Below are positions 16,042 through 16,264 of a DNA stretch of 16,264 nt, piece by piece. The number at the start of each line of letters is the position of its first letter. Within the stretch, counting starts at the first letter, position 1. This DNA is from Pseudomonadota bacterium. Its GTDB lineage: Bacteria > Pseudomonadota > Gammaproteobacteria > Acidiferrobacterales > Acidiferrobacteraceae. Made by a program: the position numbers and the translations under genes. The stretch lies in contig JAJYPQ010000035.1 in the NCBI GenBank assembly GCA_021795255.1, positions 1,960-18,223 of the forward strand. The letters are read 5' to 3'. Below the pieces are notes generated by a model. It did not search any database. It was not told the origin of the DNA and was given only the letters and a program-made list of their open reading frames with translations.

Positions 16042-16122
16042 AAAAAAAGGGGGGATTTCAGTTGCCAGGGCCGCACAAAGAGGTGCAACTCTCAGTGGCC
16101 TACCCGGAAGCAGGCGGGTAGG
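16042..16122 (-). terminator. Probable 3' end of the aminotransferase transcript: two hairpins and a T7 run
   Basis: Three bases after the aminotransferase TAA, a perfect 8-base stem CCTACCCG/CGGGTAGG with an 8-base loop is found (16122-16099). A second stem AGTTGC/GCAACT follows (16090-16085 with 16065-16060, 19-base loop). After 11 further bases, including C6, comes a run of seven T (16048-16042). The strong first hairpin lacks an adjacent T run and the T run is not adjacent to the second stem, so this is not a textbook intrinsic terminator. A transcript end or a stabilising 3' structure is the likeliest reading. Confidence 0.45.
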
Positions 16123-16125
16123 ATC

Positions 16126-16264
16126 TTATATCAGAAGAGAGGCCTTGAGCGCCTCAAGGCACAGCGTTACGTTTCGGATATTACTCCCCCGTCCCATGAG
16201 TCCGATTCGCCAAATCCGCCCGGCGAGTTCGCCAAGACCGCCCCCAATCTCGATACCCCAGTCT
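16126..16264 (-). CDS. Class V aminotransferase, alanine/serine-glyoxylate type, C-terminal fragment
   Basis: The last 45 codons of a gene entering from the right edge, ending with TAA at 16128-16126. The peptide runs through [21 protein letters not shown] and ends [10 protein letters not shown]. The [18 protein letters not shown] block matches the C-terminal domain of alanine-glyoxylate and serine-glyoxylate aminotransferases, PLP enzymes of fold type I. The Arg in WRIGLMG corresponds to the one that binds the substrate carboxylate in human AGXT. The lysine that carries PLP lies outside the window. Substrate choice (serine, alanine, or a purine-catabolism ureidoglycine-type enzyme) cannot be decided from this end. 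There is no obvious functional link to miaB, and the long gap makes cotranscription doubtful. Confidence 0.85.
   Translation of the reverse strand, partial: DWGIEIGGGLGELAGRIWRIGLMGRGSNIRNVTLCLEALKASLLI

Larger units (their letters stand above)
15755..16125. other. 371-base intergenic region upstream of miaB, dense in inverted repeats
   Basis: No gene is recognised in this gap between the aminotransferase stop and miaB. It contains at least seven short inverted repeats, three sets of which are listed separately. Others are CCGCCG/CGGCGG with a 15-base loop (15887-15913), CCCTG/CAGGG (15971-15990) and GCTGGC/GCCGGC with an AAAC loop (15997-16012, one T-G wobble). A polypurine tract A7G6 (plus strand, 16042-16054) reads as C6T7 in the transcribed direction. 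The 8-mer GATTTCAG occurs twice (15961-15968 and 16054-16061). A promoter for miaB is expected here, but I found no good -35/-10 pair. I compared it from memory with 6S RNA, RNase P RNA, tmRNA, SRP RNA and common riboswitches and recognised none. Confidence 0.55.

Noticed and set aside
15785..16121. Plus-strand frames of 81 and 99 codons, and a minus-strand frame of 126 codons, in and around the miaB leader
   Set aside because: Their starts lack ribosome sites. The sequences are rich in Arg, Pro and Ala with no recognisable motif, they overlap each other, and the minus frame runs into miaB.
15755..16125. 6S RNA, RNase P RNA, tmRNA, SRP RNA, or a cobalamin, TPP, FMN or glycine riboswitch in the miaB gap
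   Set aside because: Short similarities occur (GCCACTG, CCGGAAGCAGG, GCCTGCGG), but the conserved cores of these RNAs (such as GAGGAAAGTCC for RNase P or GGTCAGGTCCGGAAGGAAGC for SRP) are absent.
1..16264. CRISPR arrays, tRNA genes, rRNA, insertion sequences, toxin-antitoxin or defence genes
   Set aside because: I read the gaps on both strands and saw no regularly spaced repeats, no TTCGANTC-type tRNA arm, no transposase and no defence-type protein. The coding content is housekeeping plus the sulfur pair.

Overview
This is a GC-rich stretch of bacterial chromosome. All 15 complete genes, plus a partial gene at the right edge and a possible one at the left, read on the minus strand, so transcription runs from the right end of the window to the left. 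Gene content and order point to Gammaproteobacteria or a close relative such as Acidithiobacillia. The blocks miaB-phoH-ybeY-corC-lnt and leuS-lptE-holA-(proA)-nadD-rsfS-rlmH are typical of that group, as is the neighbouring pair maf-rng. A persulfide dioxygenase gene paired with a DUF442 gene suggests sulfide or persulfide metabolism, possibly a sulfur oxidiser; that is inference, and no taxonomic search was possible.

Layout in transcription order (high to low coordinates): the C-terminal end of a class V alanine/serine-glyoxylate-type aminotransferase (16264-16126); a 371-base gap rich in hairpins (16125-15755); block A, miaB (tRNA methylthiolation), phoH/ybeZ (ATPase), ybeY (rRNA maturation endonuclease), corC (CBS protein) and lnt (lipoprotein N-acyltransferase); a 300-base gap with a candidate promoter and an AT-rich inverted repeat (10599-10300); a two-gene unit, ETHE1-type persulfide dioxygenase and a DUF442 phosphatase-like protein; then, after 168 bases, block B: leuS, lptE, holA, proA, nadD, rsfS, rlmH, maf, rng. 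A possible further reading frame starts directly after the rng stop and leaves the window.

Most junctions inside block A and block B overlap or are separated by only a few bases (ATGA, TTGA and TGATG overlaps, or Shine-Dalgarno sites inside the preceding gene), so translational coupling is likely. Five genes (maf, nadD, lnt, ybeY, phoH) are best read from GTG or TTG. Shorter starts than the longest open frame are proposed for nadD, holA, lptE, ybeY and miaB.

Functionally this is mainly a housekeeping region: RNA processing and modification (RNase G, RlmH, YbeY, MiaB), ribosome silencing (RsfS), translation (LeuS), replication (delta subunit), envelope lipoprotein/LPS assembly (Lnt, LptE), NAD and proline biosynthesis (NadD, ProA) and nucleotide clean-up (Maf). 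The accessory element is the sulfur gene pair lying between the two blocks. I did not find a convincing undescribed system. The best candidates for a second look are the hairpin-dense miaB leader and the sulfur pair with its control region.
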